Assembly (NCBI GenBank): GCA_028023455.1
Contig: JAQFVV010000022.1
Span: 8,701,100-8,765,099, forward strand
Length of the DNA stretch: 64,000 nt
DNA from: Epiperipatus broadwayi
Lineage: Eukaryota > Onychophora > Udeonychophora > Euonychophora > Peripatidae
Direction: 5' to 3'
This document shows positions 12,035 through 23,867 of this stretch, piece after piece (within the stretch, counting starts at the first letter, position 1; every line of letters begins with the position of its first letter). A program made the position numbers and the translations under genes. A model generated the notes under the pieces. The model was not told the origin of the DNA, ran no database searches, and saw only the letters and a list, made by a program, of their open reading frames with translations.

Positions 12035-13374
12035 TTAAATAGGATCTGGGGGTTGCTTAAAAAATAACTCCATGCTGGGGTTGAAACAACATCCCGATAG
12101 ATCATCATCATCATCAGTTGTCCAACCTTCTTCATATTCTTCTTTCAACCTCATAGGAGATCGCTTAGGGTGCATTGCCAAACTTCGTGCGCATTTGCTG
12201 CCTTCATATGGTATTTCATTATGCAGCTTGAGATCCATTTCTTCAAACTTGGGTTCCTGTTCTGCTACAGATAACTTATTAGTATTTTCTATAGTAGTTT
12301 CTTGGCATGGGATGTCTAGATGCTTTATATTATTTATATTACTCACGTTTATTATTGCTTGTGTACATTTTACATTATTTTCCTTTTCAGTGGTATTTTC
12401 TTTAGTAAGTGCTTTTCCGTAATCCTTGCTTTGACTTTGCGCCGTCACTTGAGATTCGTTCCTTTCCAACCCAAGTTGTTCTTCATACCGGAAAAATGTG
12501 CTATTTTCATCATCCATCTGGAACTTATGTTCGCTTAAAAATTCATTTTCTTTGACTATGGTACTTTACTGATCGATTTTGGCTTCGCTCTCTCTAAAAT
12601 TATTTTTATTATCATCTTCACTCTGGCCAATAATTTGCACTCCCTCCTGTCTATCAAGTCTTTTATCTTGGTAATCACTAGCAAAGTTGCTTTCCTTACT
12701 TTCCTTTTCTGTCTCTTCTTTCATTTCTGCTACATCTCTCAATTCTGGAATACATGCTGTGATAATGTTTTCTTCTTTGTCGGCTATTTGACTTCTTTGT
12801 AGCAGGTTTTCTTTTATTTCATATACTTCCTCTCTGATCTCCCTTTGGGCTTCTTCACACTCTTGCAATTTGCTGTTAAATTCTGCCCCTACTTTAAAGA
12901 CCCTTTCTTTCAAACCCTTTTCTTGACATTCTACTTGTTCAACTAAAGCCTTCACTTCTTCTTTAATCACAACAAATTCCTTTCTATTTTCTTCTTGGTT
13001 TTTATGTAACATTTCTTTAACTTCTCCCTAATTTCCTCAGACTTCTGCTGACAGCTGGTTGACAATCCCTGTAGACCTTGGCACATTTCTTCCAGTCTTT
13101 TATCTCTGTCTGCCATCTCTTGTCTAATATCTCTGCTAAGGGTTTCAAATCTTTGTGTCATTTTGTGATTCATTTCCTCCATTTTCTGATTCATTTTCTG
13201 ATCCCTTGCCTCCATTTTCTGATCAATTTCTTTCGCATCCTGTCTAAGCTGTCTCAGCAACCAATTAAAATCCTGGCCTTCCTGCTTAATCTCCATCGGT
13301 GTCTGTTCCGATATTTTTGTAACTAAATTCTCTGGCATAGTTACAGTTTTCGTTATCTTGTACAATCCTTTCAA
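12035..13374 (-). pseudogene. Broken coiled-coil ORF, possibly Gag of an LTR retroelement
   Basis: Three minus-strand pieces belong to one reading frame series. The first (13374-12967) starts MKGLYKITKTVTMPENLV and then forms a charged heptad-rich coiled coil with repeated QKMxxxxQKM. The second (13012-12566) continues the coiled coil after a one-base shift near 13013-13022. The third (12517-12035) is in the same frame as the second, separated by one TAA at about 12566 and otherwise open. It ends with an acidic DDDDD and FNPSMELFFKQPPDPI. Total length is about 445 codons. The uninterrupted stretches are longer than chance in such AT-rich DNA, so decay is recent or the shift is an assembly error. 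No CCHC knuckle, protease or RT follows downstream. A primer-binding-site-like motif about 700 bp upstream suggests Gag, but a host retrogene is not excluded. Confidence 0.6.
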
Positions 13375-14071
13375 AGTTATTATTATTACGCCTACTAAAT
13401 ATTTGATTTTTAAAACTTTTATACTTTTAATACAGCTGTTTGCTGCTCTCCCCCTTCAAGAATGACTCGCTCACTTCCATCCCAACTCTATGCCTAACTC
13501 ACTAATATATCTATAAGCTTACTCCATCTCGATGCCCGTCCAACATATAATGAATTTCAAAAAAAAATTTTCGTCTCCCTACTTTTTATTTTATAAAACA
13601 TATGAAATTCTTTTTTTTTATTTAAAAAAAAAATCCCTTCTTTTTTTCTAGGTTTAATAAAATATACGAAAAATTTGAAAAAAAAAAATCCTTTTTTTTC
13701 TTTCTTTTTTTCGTCTATATATCTAAAGTATAACACATATTTTAATATTAAAGATGACTTAATAAAAATTTAACTCACCCCCGCTCTCTTCTTCCAGCTG
13801 TTTTTTTTTTATATATATATATACACATATATACTTAAATAGTTTTATGACCTAATTCCATTTGACCCGTCTGCACCAATTTCAAACCTTTTAACTTTTG
13901 GTTAATTTGACGTTACTTATATATATATATATATTTCTTACTCATTCTAAATCACTCCAATTCATAAAAATACTTTGATAAAACAATGAGACCCCCCTTT
14001 TCTTTTAATCTAAATTTCTTTTCTCTGCTCCCTAATGACAAATTTATAAGAGGATGACTTATAACTTGATC
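13375..14071. other. Pyrimidine- and homopolymer-rich leader upstream of the coiled-coil ORF
   Basis: On the plus strand the segment is full of T, A and CT runs and (TA)n. It lies between the coiled-coil ORF start and the primer-binding-site-like motif. If the retroelement reading is right it is the 5' untranslated leader; otherwise it is unexplained. Confidence 0.35.
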
Positions 14072-14089
14072 AATCATCCTCGGGCGCCA
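14072..14089 (-). other. Candidate retroelement primer-binding site
   Basis: Read on minus, the motif TGGCGCCCGAGGATG starts 7-8 bases after a TGTTCA that could end an LTR. TGGCGCCCGA complements the 3' end of tRNAs ending in TCGGGCGCCA, such as a Lys-type tRNA. It has the right orientation and position for the ORF at 12035-13374. No matching 3' LTR was found, so this stays tentative. Confidence 0.4.
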
Positions 14090-14186
14090 GTCACTAGTGA
14101 ACAGGAAAGACACAAAATAAATTTAATAATTTTTTTTGCTATATACACACAAAAGTCCATAACACAAGGTATGTAGGTGTTTACAT

Positions 14187-14641
14187 CGAAGCCTCAACTT
14201 GGTCGTCCAAACGCGGAAAAAAAATCTTACATATATACATTATTCAAAAAAAAATTTGACTCAAAATCATTAATTTTGACCAAAAGAATTATATATATAC
14301 TCCATAATCTCTTCAGGGGTGGAAATGAGTTACAAGCCCCACGATTTGGGTGTCCAAATGCGGAAAAAAAAATCTTACATATATACATTATTCAAAAAAA
14401 ATTTGACTCAAAATCATTAATTTTGACCAAAAGAATTATATATATACTCCATAATCTCTTCAGGGGTGGAAATGAGTTACAAGCCCCACGACTTGGGCAT
14501 CCAAACGCGGAAAAAAAAACCTTTACATAGACATTATTTTGGACAACGAAAAATTAATTTAAAATCTTTAATTTTGAACAAAGAATTTTATCTCTATTCT
14601 CAATAATCTCCTCAGGGGTGGAAATGAGTTACAAGCCCCTA
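14187..14641. repeat. Tandem repeat, three ~150-bp units
   Basis: Units start at about 14187, 14338 and 14486, each with a (t/g)ccaaa(c/t)gcgg motif followed by A-runs, 'tttgactcaaaatc' and 'tcaggggtggaaatgag'. Units 1 and 2 are almost identical; unit 3 is more diverged. The plus ORF across it only reflects the unit length. It could be part of the LTR of the neighbouring retroelement. Confidence 0.85.
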
Positions 14642-14650
14642 TCATTTCAG

Positions 14651-15479
14651 TAGTATAGCTGCAGTATAATAATAAAGTGGCTTTGTCACTTCCACAATAA
14701 ATGTGTTATTTTCACAAAATAATCCCTGCGATCCTTATCAGTACGTGATCTGTGATCCTTATCAATATGATGTATTACCAAATTTTACAATCATTTGACA
14801 TTTTCAGTTATTGTCTAGATTTATTTCTGGCAACAGCTTTTTTTCAGATGAATTACGTAAAGCCAGTTACGAACATTTTCATGTAAATTATTCATATAAT
14901 TTCGCCAACCCAGAGACAGGAGTGCACACACAAAATATTGAGAGACTGTGGGGTTCAGCCAAATGGCAAAATAAACTTCAAAGAGGAACAGCAAGGCATC
15001 ACCTGGACTCCTACTTATTGGAATTTATATGGAGAAGAATGCACAAAAATGCCAATTTGTTCATGGCAATATTGAATGATATGGAAGAAAAGTTTCTTCC
15101 AGGATAAGTAAAATATAAATAAATAAAAGTGTTTTTATTTTTAATGGATCTTTTTTTTTAGTAAGTATCATACAAATATAATCAATCAATTATTTTAAAT
15201 TCATAATTATTTACTGTTTGTTTACTTAATCAATTTTCACACAAATTATTTACAATTTATACTTATTTACAGTTTGTTTGGTACATTTTGATTAATTTTT
15301 TGTCGATTGGATGCATTGTCAAAATTGCACATGTATTTGAATGCATTTCGTTCAAAATCCCAATATTAAAAAACAAAAAGACGTGTCATGGCCATTTTGG
15401 TAATATCAAAGTTATCAGTGGATTGATGAAATGTGAACAAGCAGTAGTAGGTCTAATACATGTCACTGCAGCTATACTA
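14651..15479 (+). mobile_element. Merlin-like DNA transposon remnant
   Basis: A 14-bp inverted pair, tagtatagctgcag at 14651-14664 and its complement at 15466-15479, brackets the transposase fragment. Flanking 8-9 bp target duplications expected for Merlin were not found, so these may not be the true ends. The unit is too short for a full-length Merlin element. Confidence 0.5.
14811..15110 (+). pseudogene. Merlin/IS1016-type transposase, C-terminal fragment
   Basis: The open frame covers about 98 codons and ends in a natural TAA after EEKFLPG. It contains NFANPETGVHTQNIERLWG, then QRGTARHHLDSYLLEFIWRR. This is the ISXO2-like (IS1595/IS1016, Merlin) DDE core region around the last catalytic acidic residue, with the conserved ETG.HTQ.IE and LDSYL.EF.WRR motifs. 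The first listed codon is TTG, and no ATG precedes it in frame, so the N-terminal half (zinc ribbon and first catalytic Asp) is missing. The upstream tttcag could be an intron acceptor, but no upstream coding part was recognised. The intact frame suggests relatively recent activity. Confidence 0.85.
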
Positions 15480-16051
15480 ATAAAGTACCATTAATTGTTA
15501 TGTGTAAGATTTTTCTCAATTTAAACTTAGTCAATACTGATTCAAAGAATTAAATATATAATATTAGATACTTTTACTGTTTAATATTATGTAACACTTC
15601 AAAATTGATTTTTATACAACTAGTTTGTTAGGTAAATAAAATACTCTTACATTTACATTGAAAACATGTAAATATATTTAGACATATATTCTAGTAGTAT
15701 AAAATGCATAAATAATAATATATAATATTAATATGTTAATATTTTAATTAATTTTGGTTTATTATATATGATTATTAATGTCTTTTATTATATTTAGAGA
15801 TGATATGTGGAAAGTATTTTTAATTCTTTAAATGTAAATGTAGGCATATATATATTAAATATAAATGTAGGCATATATATATTAAATATCCAAAGCACAA
15901 CATCAAGAAATTATAAGTAAATGCCCTTGTATTTGAACTGGTTATTTTGTAGAAGTATGAATAAGATAGTTTTCTTTTATGCAATTGTTTATACCTTATA
16001 TATTTAAATATTTGAAAACCAGGCACTCTTCACAAACCTGGGAGTTTAATT
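15480..16051. other. AT-rich stretch with a short tandem duplication
   Basis: Holds a 28-bp direct duplication of 'aaatgtaggcatatatat' at 15832-15887. Otherwise no feature is recognised. Confidence 0.5.
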
Positions 16052-16155
16052 GTAAGTATAGGGGATTTTAACTCAAATTTTCAAGCACCCTTCAACTATC
16101 CACACTATATCATACAACTGATACACATGACCACACACATGTAGAAAAGATAAAT

Positions 16156-16210
16156 AATCACCAATATACGTATTTCGTGCGAAACCAACACTCATCAGTT
16201 GGTCCAGATT
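16156..16210 (-). ncRNA. Hammerhead ribozyme motif A1 (intact core)
   Basis: On minus: CTGATGA, helix II GTGT/GCAC around a TGGTTTC loop, GAAA, then TACGTATA, then TTGGTGATT. Helix III is A15.1-U16.1 plus UA/UA with a 2-nt loop CG; the cleavage-site trinucleotide is AUA. Helix I pairs ACCAA with TTGGT and AATC with GATT, leaving a 3-nt bulge TGG. All conserved core positions are kept. Short helix III is known from newt, schistosome and PLE hammerheads, which tend to act as dimers. Confidence 0.8.
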
Positions 16211-16353
16211 ATCATCTCCCACACCCACACATATATATAATCAGTGCTCAGTTTATATTAAGATTGCAAATGTTCATACTTTAATGGACAGGCTTCAATC
16301 CACTTCAACTTTTCAACCATCCATATCATTGAAAATCTGATAATGAAAACTCA

Positions 16354-16403
16354 AATCCCAACTGAAGAGTGCTGGTTTAGCATGAAATACTATATTAGTG
16401 ATT
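16354..16403 (+). ncRNA. Hammerhead motif A2 (core mutated)
   Basis: The core reads CTGAAGA with GAAA kept; helix II TGCT/AGCA is kept. Helix I is weakened (CCCAA against TTAGTG), and helix III is shortened by a deletion. Probably inactive. Confidence 0.6.
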
Positions 16404-16515
16404 ATTTATCTTTTCTACATGTGTGTGGTCATGTGTATCAGTTGTATGAGATAGTGTGGATAGTTGAAGGGTGCTTGAAAATTCTAGTTCAAATCCCCTA
16501 TACTTACCTTATATA

Positions 16516-19183
16516 TTTGTAAATATATTTTGTGTATTATTATTCTTTTACTGAATTATGATTTTACTCTTGAGAATGGTTATTATTAGACTGTTGAAAC
16601 TTTGAGCTAATTGTATATTTTAAAATTGATTCAGGAATAAATTCAAGATTTTGCAAGAATATATAGAAATTTGTGTAATTAATTAATTTACAAATGCTGA
16701 TCAAGGTAACAATGAAATATTTGAAAGAATCTTACACATCACACACACACACATATAAATGGTTAATAGTATACCAGTTCATATTTAAAATATAACAAAT
16801 GTTTATGATTTTATGTGCTGTTTATATATTTGCATCCATAATTATTTATTAAGTCTTATTATTTTTGAATTAAATATATTGAAAATATAGATAATAGAAA
16901 AATCAAAATAACAGGTTTTATCAATCTCCTGAGAATGCTTTATTCAGAAAGTTCACGTATATTTTAAATTATTATGTGAATATATTTCAGAATGATTTAT
17001 GCTACAATTATGATATTAGAGAGGTTAATCCCATGAGAAAGTGATTATTTTAAAATATTACTCTACATATTGTTATTAAAATTAGTCTTTGTTTACTCTA
17101 GTCAAGTGCATGTATTCACACATACATATATATATATTCAAATAAATAGTAATAATTATTTTATGGTTTACTTTTTAAAAAGTCACGTGATATTTGTGAA
17201 CCAATGTAATAAGCAAAAGGCAATAGTATTATTCAACTGAACAAACACAATTATTTTTTTTTACTTAGCTGAAAATTGATCTATAAACTAATAGTTTTTA
17301 AGTTCCCATGTTACAATTATAAAAAACAATGTCAAATTTCATAAATAATTATTTGTTCATTAGCAATTTCACTTTTCTATCTGATAAAATGACAAAATCT
17401 TATATACTAAATATTAAAGAATATTAATCTTTGTGGATTGCATCCTGCTGGTTAAGCATTGATGCTCAGACTGTTTTATTTTTAGTTATTTGTAGCATTT
17501 GTTTTATGGATTTGGTATATTTGACAGAAAAATTACATAAAATTACTTTTGATTGACATTAGTTTTAATCTAAAGCTCTAGATGTCACTGTCTTCCAGTG
17601 AAAAGTCAATTTGAGAAGTTAAAAGGTTGCAGCTTTGTGGAAGGTTACATGGTCAATTATGTATTTTCAAAAATTTATTTTTGGTTTTGAGAAATTGTGA
17701 CTTTACACATAATTGATTTACATTTTTTAGTTTGTAAAACTAAAATATTTATTTCTCAGTTTGATAACTTTATTCACTTATTATTTATTTGAACACACTT
17801 TTATTTAGCAGAAAATTATTCAATTGAAAATTTACAAATGAATAGGAAATGCCATAGCTTTTGTGAAATTGAAAAATGCAACTTTACACATTATTTATTT
17901 ACATATTTATTTTTAGTCTTGTAAAATTAAATGTTTGTTTTTCAGTAAGTATGTGATATAGTCATTCAGAAAAGTAATTAGTTATGGTAAATGTGAAGAG
18001 CCAATTGTTAAAATAAGAAATGCCTACTGTTATGAGTTATCTATTTTAATATTACCCATTAATGTTTTTTGGAATTATAAGTGGAATTTTAATATTTTTG
18101 AAAAAGATGTTTATTGCTTGAATGTATTCTTTATCAAAATTTTTTTAATGCTAAAACTTAAATCTTTTATTTATTTCTGTTTATTTTTTTCCATTATTTG
18201 CAATATTGTTGCACTACTTTAAATATTGTTTTCCATTGTAAATGTTCATTTAAAATAAATTTAAAAAAATATATAAATAAAAATTAAACAAAGAAAATAA
18301 TTTAATTTATTAAAGTAAAAAGCATGAAAAAAAGTTCACTCATACATATAATTATTAGATTTGAAAATAATAGCAGTGGATACTTAGTTAATTAAATATT
18401 TTAGGGGGAATTTGAGTCCAATTTGAATGATTTTTGCTTAAAGTGATTTTAAATAGTGTAAATAAACATTATTTAAAATCTATTTATTTCCACCAGTAAT
18501 ATTAGATTATAATTGTTCATTTAATAGTGCTTCAGCATTATAAAGTATTTGTGCAAAGTTTGACCAAATAGAAAGTTAATTGGTTGTCTGTCAAAGCTGC
18601 CTACAACCCCCTGTCTCTGAATTAATGCATGTGTTTTATAGAAATATAGTTTATCTACTTACCATAACAATTTTAAGGCACAAACATATCTGAATCACAA
18701 GTGGCAATATGAAATGTGACAATATGGATATTTATGTCTTCAAGGACCATCTTCAATGCTTCCCTACCATCAAGAAATACCACAGATCAATTGAAAAGGT
18801 TTTTGTAATTCATATTTTCACTATTATACATCATTTCAATCATTTCAAATGCTTTACTAGCAATTTCACCTAATTTAAAATAAAATTTAATGTTAATGCA
18901 TTATTCCATCATCAGTTAAAGTATAAAACAAACTGTCACATTTTATATTGTAACTCATTATCCAAATATTGTAGAGACAACACTTTTTGTGGAAAATAGC
19001 TAAACATTATTATCACTATGTAACAGATTCATTTATTCAGATAGAGCACAGCAGGTAATTTGAAGAGAGAACCAGTTACTAATTAGCTTTTCATTGGAAC
19101 CACTATGTATATCTATATACTAATATTATATTAAAAATTCTATGCATTTGTATTTGAGATGATAAAATAAGCAAACTTTTAAA
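16516..19183. other. AT-rich stretch with a diverged direct repeat
   Basis: About 2.7 kb without ORFs. A direct repeat of about 80 bp occurs at 17685-17765 and 17868-17946 (shared acttt acacat..att, gtaaaa(c/t)taaa and t(t/c)tcagt). A (CA)n run lies at 16739-16753. Nothing else is recognised. Confidence 0.5.
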
Positions 19184-19340
19184 TAAGTAATATTCATTAA
19201 GGCTGTAGCCTCAAGCACATGTGTATAAAATGCGATAGTAGGGACCTCTACAGAGTAAGCTTGTGGTTTAAGACCTGTAGAGGTCCCTACTATCGCATTT
19301 TATACACATGTGCTTGAGGCTACAGCCTTATATTACTTAC
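19184..19340. mobile_element. Near-perfect MITE hairpin
   Basis: The left arm (19184-19253) and right arm (19274-19340) are inverted and almost identical over 'ggctgtagcctcaagcac', 'atgtgtataaaatgcgat' and agtagggacctctacag. A 20-bp centre (aagcttgtggttt) separates them. The left arm has a short extra ttcat near its outer end. A single diverged arm occurs at 32926-32998. No coding potential. Confidence 0.85.
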
Positions 19341-19713
19341 GTAATCAATGTGCGTTTAAATAAATTTATAATTAAAACTTTTAAATAGTGAAATTGTAGG
19401 GCAAAGGTATCTATAACAACTTTCCGAAGAGTAGTAGTGGAAAATAAGATACTATCTATCATAATGATTTTATAGTAGATAATGGGAGTTAATGTTCTTT
19501 CTTTTTGTTTTATCCACTAATTATTAATGATTTGATAATCATTTAGCAATCAATAATAAAACAGAATAGTATCTTAATTATAAGAACTAATTACCTGAAA
19601 GAAAAAACTTAAACCTACTTGTGACTGAAAATAATTTTCAATTGTGCCTTATCTGAATTGGAGTCCCAGATAATGTGCTTGTCAGATGTGGTATTCTTAC
19701 TTCATTACAATAT
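19341..19713. other. AT-rich stretch, nothing recognised
   Basis: No ORF or repeat signature was recognised. Confidence 0.4.
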
Positions 19714-19836
19714 CTGTCTGTCTATCTATCTATCTATCTACTTATCTTCCTATCTATCCTTCCACTTTCCTACCTATCTAGCTATTTACCTGTCTATTTA
19801 TATATCTATTTATCTCTACCCATCTATCTATTTCTC
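19714..19836. repeat. (CTAT)n microsatellite, imperfect
   Basis: Repeats of tatc/ctat with interruptions; the two plus ORFs across it (poly Ile/Tyr/Leu/Ser) are artefacts. Confidence 0.9.
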
Positions 19837-19884
19837 TCATATAATGTCATTTTCAATAATTGTTGATATCCTATCCTGGAGGAT

Positions 19885-21560
19885 GAAATTCCAAATTTAA
19901 TCCAGTGTCTCCAATAAGTAGTTAGTTTTTTTCTTATTCATTCATATTCCATATTATCTTCTAGATCAGGAGTGGGCAATTGTTTTGGCTTGGGGGCCAC
20001 ATAGGCTGGTGGAGGGCCGCATTGGGGGGCCACTTGACCCAATAAACACACTGCTTTATTCCCCATATTACCAAAGAAATATTTATTTGTCCATTCTTCA
20101 TAAACACATGACATTCATCACCGATTTTACATTTTTTCGGAGAGTTCATGGTTTCACTAAAGTTGGAAATGTATATATTTACAAATGCAAAGACAAAATT
20201 GAAATTAACCAGATCAACTGGAAAAGCACTGCACATCGTATCTACACTGTGCTTGTATATTGACATGGCCATCCTAATGGAAAATACGAGATGAATTTTC
20301 AGCCATGCACAGGAAGGAAATCTCAGTTCAAGGTGGATTTTTCTGATTGTCTTGGAGAGCCGCATGTGGCCTTGGGGCCACTATTTGCCCACCCTTGTTC
20401 TAGGTAATTTACAATTTAATGAAATCTTTAATACTTCACCTGTTCATCTGCTGGCGCCACTTTTCGAACAATCACAGGTTCATTTCAATCTCTTAATAAT
20501 TTAACTGATATCAATGATATCTATTTATTTTGTCATCTATATATTTTTCTTAAACCCTTCCCTGTTATTTACAACACATATCTTTCCATATTTTATTTTG
20601 TACTCTGAAGTCTCTTTATTGTTTTACTTTTAAGTTGTAAAGTCATAGATTTGTATCTAAAAATTGGTAAAAACTTTTTTTTCAAACATGGAGGTATATT
20701 CCATTTTTACCTTAAGCTGTTTTTATCAACAGTACTCAATCCAATATTTATTTTACGATTAATTTAATACACTATGCTTTTATGTATGTTAATAATCTGA
20801 TGAAGGTATTTTTTATTATTAATTTCTTTTAATTCTGATTATTAATCTTTATTTTTCTTCTCAGAAAATTCATTGAACATTACTTCACTTTTTAATATTT
20901 ATCTTTAAATCCTTTTTTTTTTTTCATCTAATAATTGTTACAACATTTTTGAAATTCTGAAGCATTATTTATAAAAACAACCATATTATTCAAAATAGCA
21001 AGATGACTTAAATGATTTTCATTTATTTTTTTGTTTTCACATTTTTGTTTTAATGTACAAAATATTTTAAATTACATTACTTTAAATAGTTTTGGCAATA
21101 TGATAGTATCCTGTCATAATCATCTAAGTGCCACCATATGATTTAATCACTCTTGTAGAATTTGAATAAATATTTTTTAGGATTTAATATCTTTACCTTT
21201 TGTTCCAAAGCATATATTACCACCAAAATGTTTATAGAGTTAAATGGCTTTTCATAATCTTCTAATCCAAAGCATGATGTCAACACATATTCAATATTTT
21301 TTTTATTTTATAAATTCTCTTATTACTATTGTGCTAAAATTACTTTCAATTATCCTTTTAGTTGATTTGAGTCCAAAGTTCTAAGTAGATAATCATAAAG
21401 ACCTTAGAACATATTTTGTATAGAAGTGATAAGTGTATAATTTTTTAATATTTGTTTAAATCTCTTTTAAACTTCAATATCATTGCATTTTTTAAATCAC
21501 ATTTGGTATATTGTTATATAGGATTGCATTAAAATAGATCTCACTGATGTATAATGCACA
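19885..21560 (-). pseudogene. RTE-type LINE RT pseudogene, split by a hAT element
   Basis: Minus strand, read from 21560 down. First is a YRPI.LLS region (LSLLYKICSKVFM, about 21400-21480), then QTKRIIES-like and HALDxKxAFN-like blocks (21240-21370). Next is ILKNIYSNSTRVIKS (about 21140-21190), equivalent to the I.NIY..S.A.I conserved in RTE. A HLSHLAILNN block follows where LRFADDIVL is expected (about 21000), then LKINI and MEYTSMFEKK (20650-20700). The 3' tail 19885-19966 corresponds to 6276-6350 of the other RTE copy, and a hAT element (19967-20397) sits inside it. Multiple stops and shifts. The YADD/FADD aspartates are lost. Confidence 0.75.
19967..20397. mobile_element. hAT-type non-autonomous transposon with 8-bp target duplication
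   Basis: The ends are inverted: CAGGAGTGGGCAA at 19967 and TTTGCCCACCCTTG at 20384-20397. The pairing continues inward with ggcttgggggccacat and atgtggccttggggcca. Flanking 8-bp duplications are ttctagat (19959-19966) and ttctaggt (20398-20405), one mismatch. CAG(G)GGTGGGCAA ends and 8-bp duplications are hallmarks of hAT elements. At 431 bp it lacks a transposase. It inserted into the RTE pseudogene, giving the relative age. Confidence 0.9.
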
Positions 21561-21775
21561 AAATAATTTATGGCAGGCATTACAATTAAATGATAATCGC
21601 TAATGACTAAAAGATAATCACATGAGGTCATCAGATTAATCATTTTTCAGCAATAAAAGACCATACAGCAAAGATCACTGAAGTAAAACATTATTTTCTT
21701 GTTAAGTTTCATAAAACAAATAATCAGTAATAAAATCTCTTCCTATTTCAAAATATCAAAGTCATAATTCTTCTT

Positions 21776-22265
21776 ATTCATCATCATCAATAGTGTTCTG
21801 TCCCATAGATGGGCATAGAAAGTAGCAACATCATCAATTCATCTATTTTTCTACTTCATTTTCTTCATTGCCCAGCTCTTCAATTCGATATAACTCTTCC
21901 CATTTCGTATATCATCCAACAATGTTAATCCTTTCCATCCTTTTTTCTTGGTTTCCATTCATGATTCTCTTCAAAACATCTTTTATTGAAATATAATTTT
22001 TTCTTAATATATGTCCAATGCAGTTTCTCTTTCTCTTTTTAATTCCCTCAATCAATCTTCTTTCTTCATTTATCCATTTCAAAACTTCTTCATTTGTTAT
22101 TTTATTCAACTGATTTTTTTTTTTATTCTTCTCCATGACCACATTTCTAAGGCTTCCAATCTGTTCTGAATTTTATTACACATTGTCCATGTTTCACAAC
22201 TATAAAATAATACACTCTACACATAACATTTAATCAATCTTTTTTAAAATTCTCTCTTCAAAGAT
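21776..22265 (-). pseudogene. LINE ORF2 C-terminal fragment with (GAT)n tail
   Basis: On minus, a frame-shifted LFYSCETWTM-like block (about 22170-22205) is followed by RLEALEMWSWRRI, a block conserved downstream of RTE/LINE palms. The open frame 22142-21912 continues with KITNEEVLKWINEERRLIE and KRNCIGHILRKN, then a VLKRIMNGNQEKRMER block. These match the T.EEVL..V.E.R.L...I..R...WIGH.LR signature. It ends near a short GAT repeat at 21776-21790, as RTE-like elements often do. Truncated at the 5' end. Confidence 0.8.
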
Positions 22266-23867
22266 CCACACAATAGTTTCCTTTTTCTCAATAAATGCTT
22301 CTTTTGCCAATGCTATTCTTATTACTATTTCAAAACCACAATAAGTGATAAAATCTATAATATTGTTATTCTTTAAATGCTTTTTGAATTATCATTTTGT
22401 TTGCAAAGCAAAATGATCTTACAAAGTTTCCTCCTAATAGTAAATAAGAAACCCTGTCATGTAATAGATGGATAATCTTGCTATAAATGGCTCACATTGT
22501 TATCCAATCTACAAACAATGTTCAAGAGATTAATTTTGTAGTTAGGTTTATCCAAATAAATTTAACGATTGATTGTATTGGGCCACATACATTGTTTTTA
22601 GCAAGTCCAAGCAACATACAGATCACAATTCTCAGTTTGTTGATGGCTGCATTCACAAAATTTATTTGGCAATTATTGTCAATGGACCAACATAAGGCTC
22701 ATCATAGAAAGTCTATGATCTATTAAAAAAATTATGATTCATTTTTTTCATTATATATATATGGTATAGAGGGTTTTATCACCATTATCACATTAAATCC
22801 CATAATTATTGTGTTTCTACTTCATAACTATTATCCTTCTTAAAATCATTCTCATCTATGTAATCTGCGTCTAAATAATGGCTTAATCCAATTTCTCTTT
22901 ATAATTTTTATTTAAATAAAACATGATTCTATTACGATATATATTGTAATAGGCACATACAACGTTACATTATTTTTTTATTATTATTAAACATGAAAAA
23001 ATAAAAGTTCACAAATAAAACTTCTTGTTTAAGAATTAAAAATTGAAAATTAAAATTCTATACTAAACTCATATATATTTAAAATCGCACAGATGAGAAA
23101 TTAAAAAAAAAAAACTTTATTAAAAAAAAGAAAAAGTATTTTAAAACTAAATTGTCAGTAAAGATTTAAAGATAAAAATATATCTAAGTTTGTACAAAAC
23201 AAATTAATTAATGTTATTGAAAAAATGGAAATGATTAATTTAATTAGTCCAAGTGAACTAGCCCTTGGGCATTTAAATGTATAAGCAATGGTCAGATAGG
23301 AAAGCAATAGAAACTAATGGCCAATGAAAAAAATCCATCGGGAAATTGGACCTCAACGGAAGGATCATCATCATCGATGACGTAATGTCCATTGGATCCT
23401 AAAGTTACATATAAAAGAAAAGTTTGGAAATAAAATGGTTAGTGAATAATTATTATTAAGAGAGGACAGATATGTGTTAAGATGGAGAGGGTTGGAGGAG
23501 AAGGGATTGAAAGACACACTTTCAATTCCTTCAGTTGTTAAAAAAAAATGAGACATCGTTTTCCAATATTGCGGACCACAGGACATCAAGCCTCAGAAGA
23601 ATACCATCAACCATAAAGGACCAACAGTTAACTGCACACCAATCTCCTTATGACTTCATGGGAATTAACACCTTCCATTACAAAAAATCAGAAACTACGG
23701 ACATTTTTCAAAACAGTAAGAAATATATAATTAATGAACATTTGAAAACATTAAGAACTCTAAAATATAAACTTTTTCCCAATATTTAATTTATAGAAAT
23801 AGAATCCTATCTGACCAACTTTATTTATTAATAAGTAATTTTAATTGGATGTATTTCTTTTGTAAAA
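22266..23867. other. AT-rich region, no recognised feature
   Basis: Contains two modest open frames (22487-22726 plus; 23535-23789 plus, overlapped by 23371-23589 minus) that match no family I know. 23260-23660 is somewhat less AT-rich. (TA)n lies at 22755-22766. No splice or promoter structure can be argued. Confidence 0.4.

Larger units (their letters stand above)
16052..16515. repeat. Hammerhead repeat family A, head-to-head pair 1
   Basis: A minus-strand copy (16052-16353) and a truncated plus-strand copy (16354-16515) face each other and form an inverted repeat. Both ends carry the tRNA-like tail: 'agttcaaatccccta' at the right, its complement at the left. The minus copy keeps the longer 5' region with complements of tccattaaagtatgaa and actgagcactgatt. 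Each copy contains a hammerhead motif. Confidence 0.8.

Noticed and set aside
12072-12422. 116-codon plus ORF
   Set aside because: Antisense shadow of the minus-strand coiled-coil ORF.
14177-14530. 117-codon plus ORF with repeated NAEKK
   Set aside because: Read-through of the ~150-bp tandem repeat; the repeated peptide follows the DNA period.
18905-18945. CTGATGA on minus near 18918
   Set aside because: No GAAA box or stem follows.
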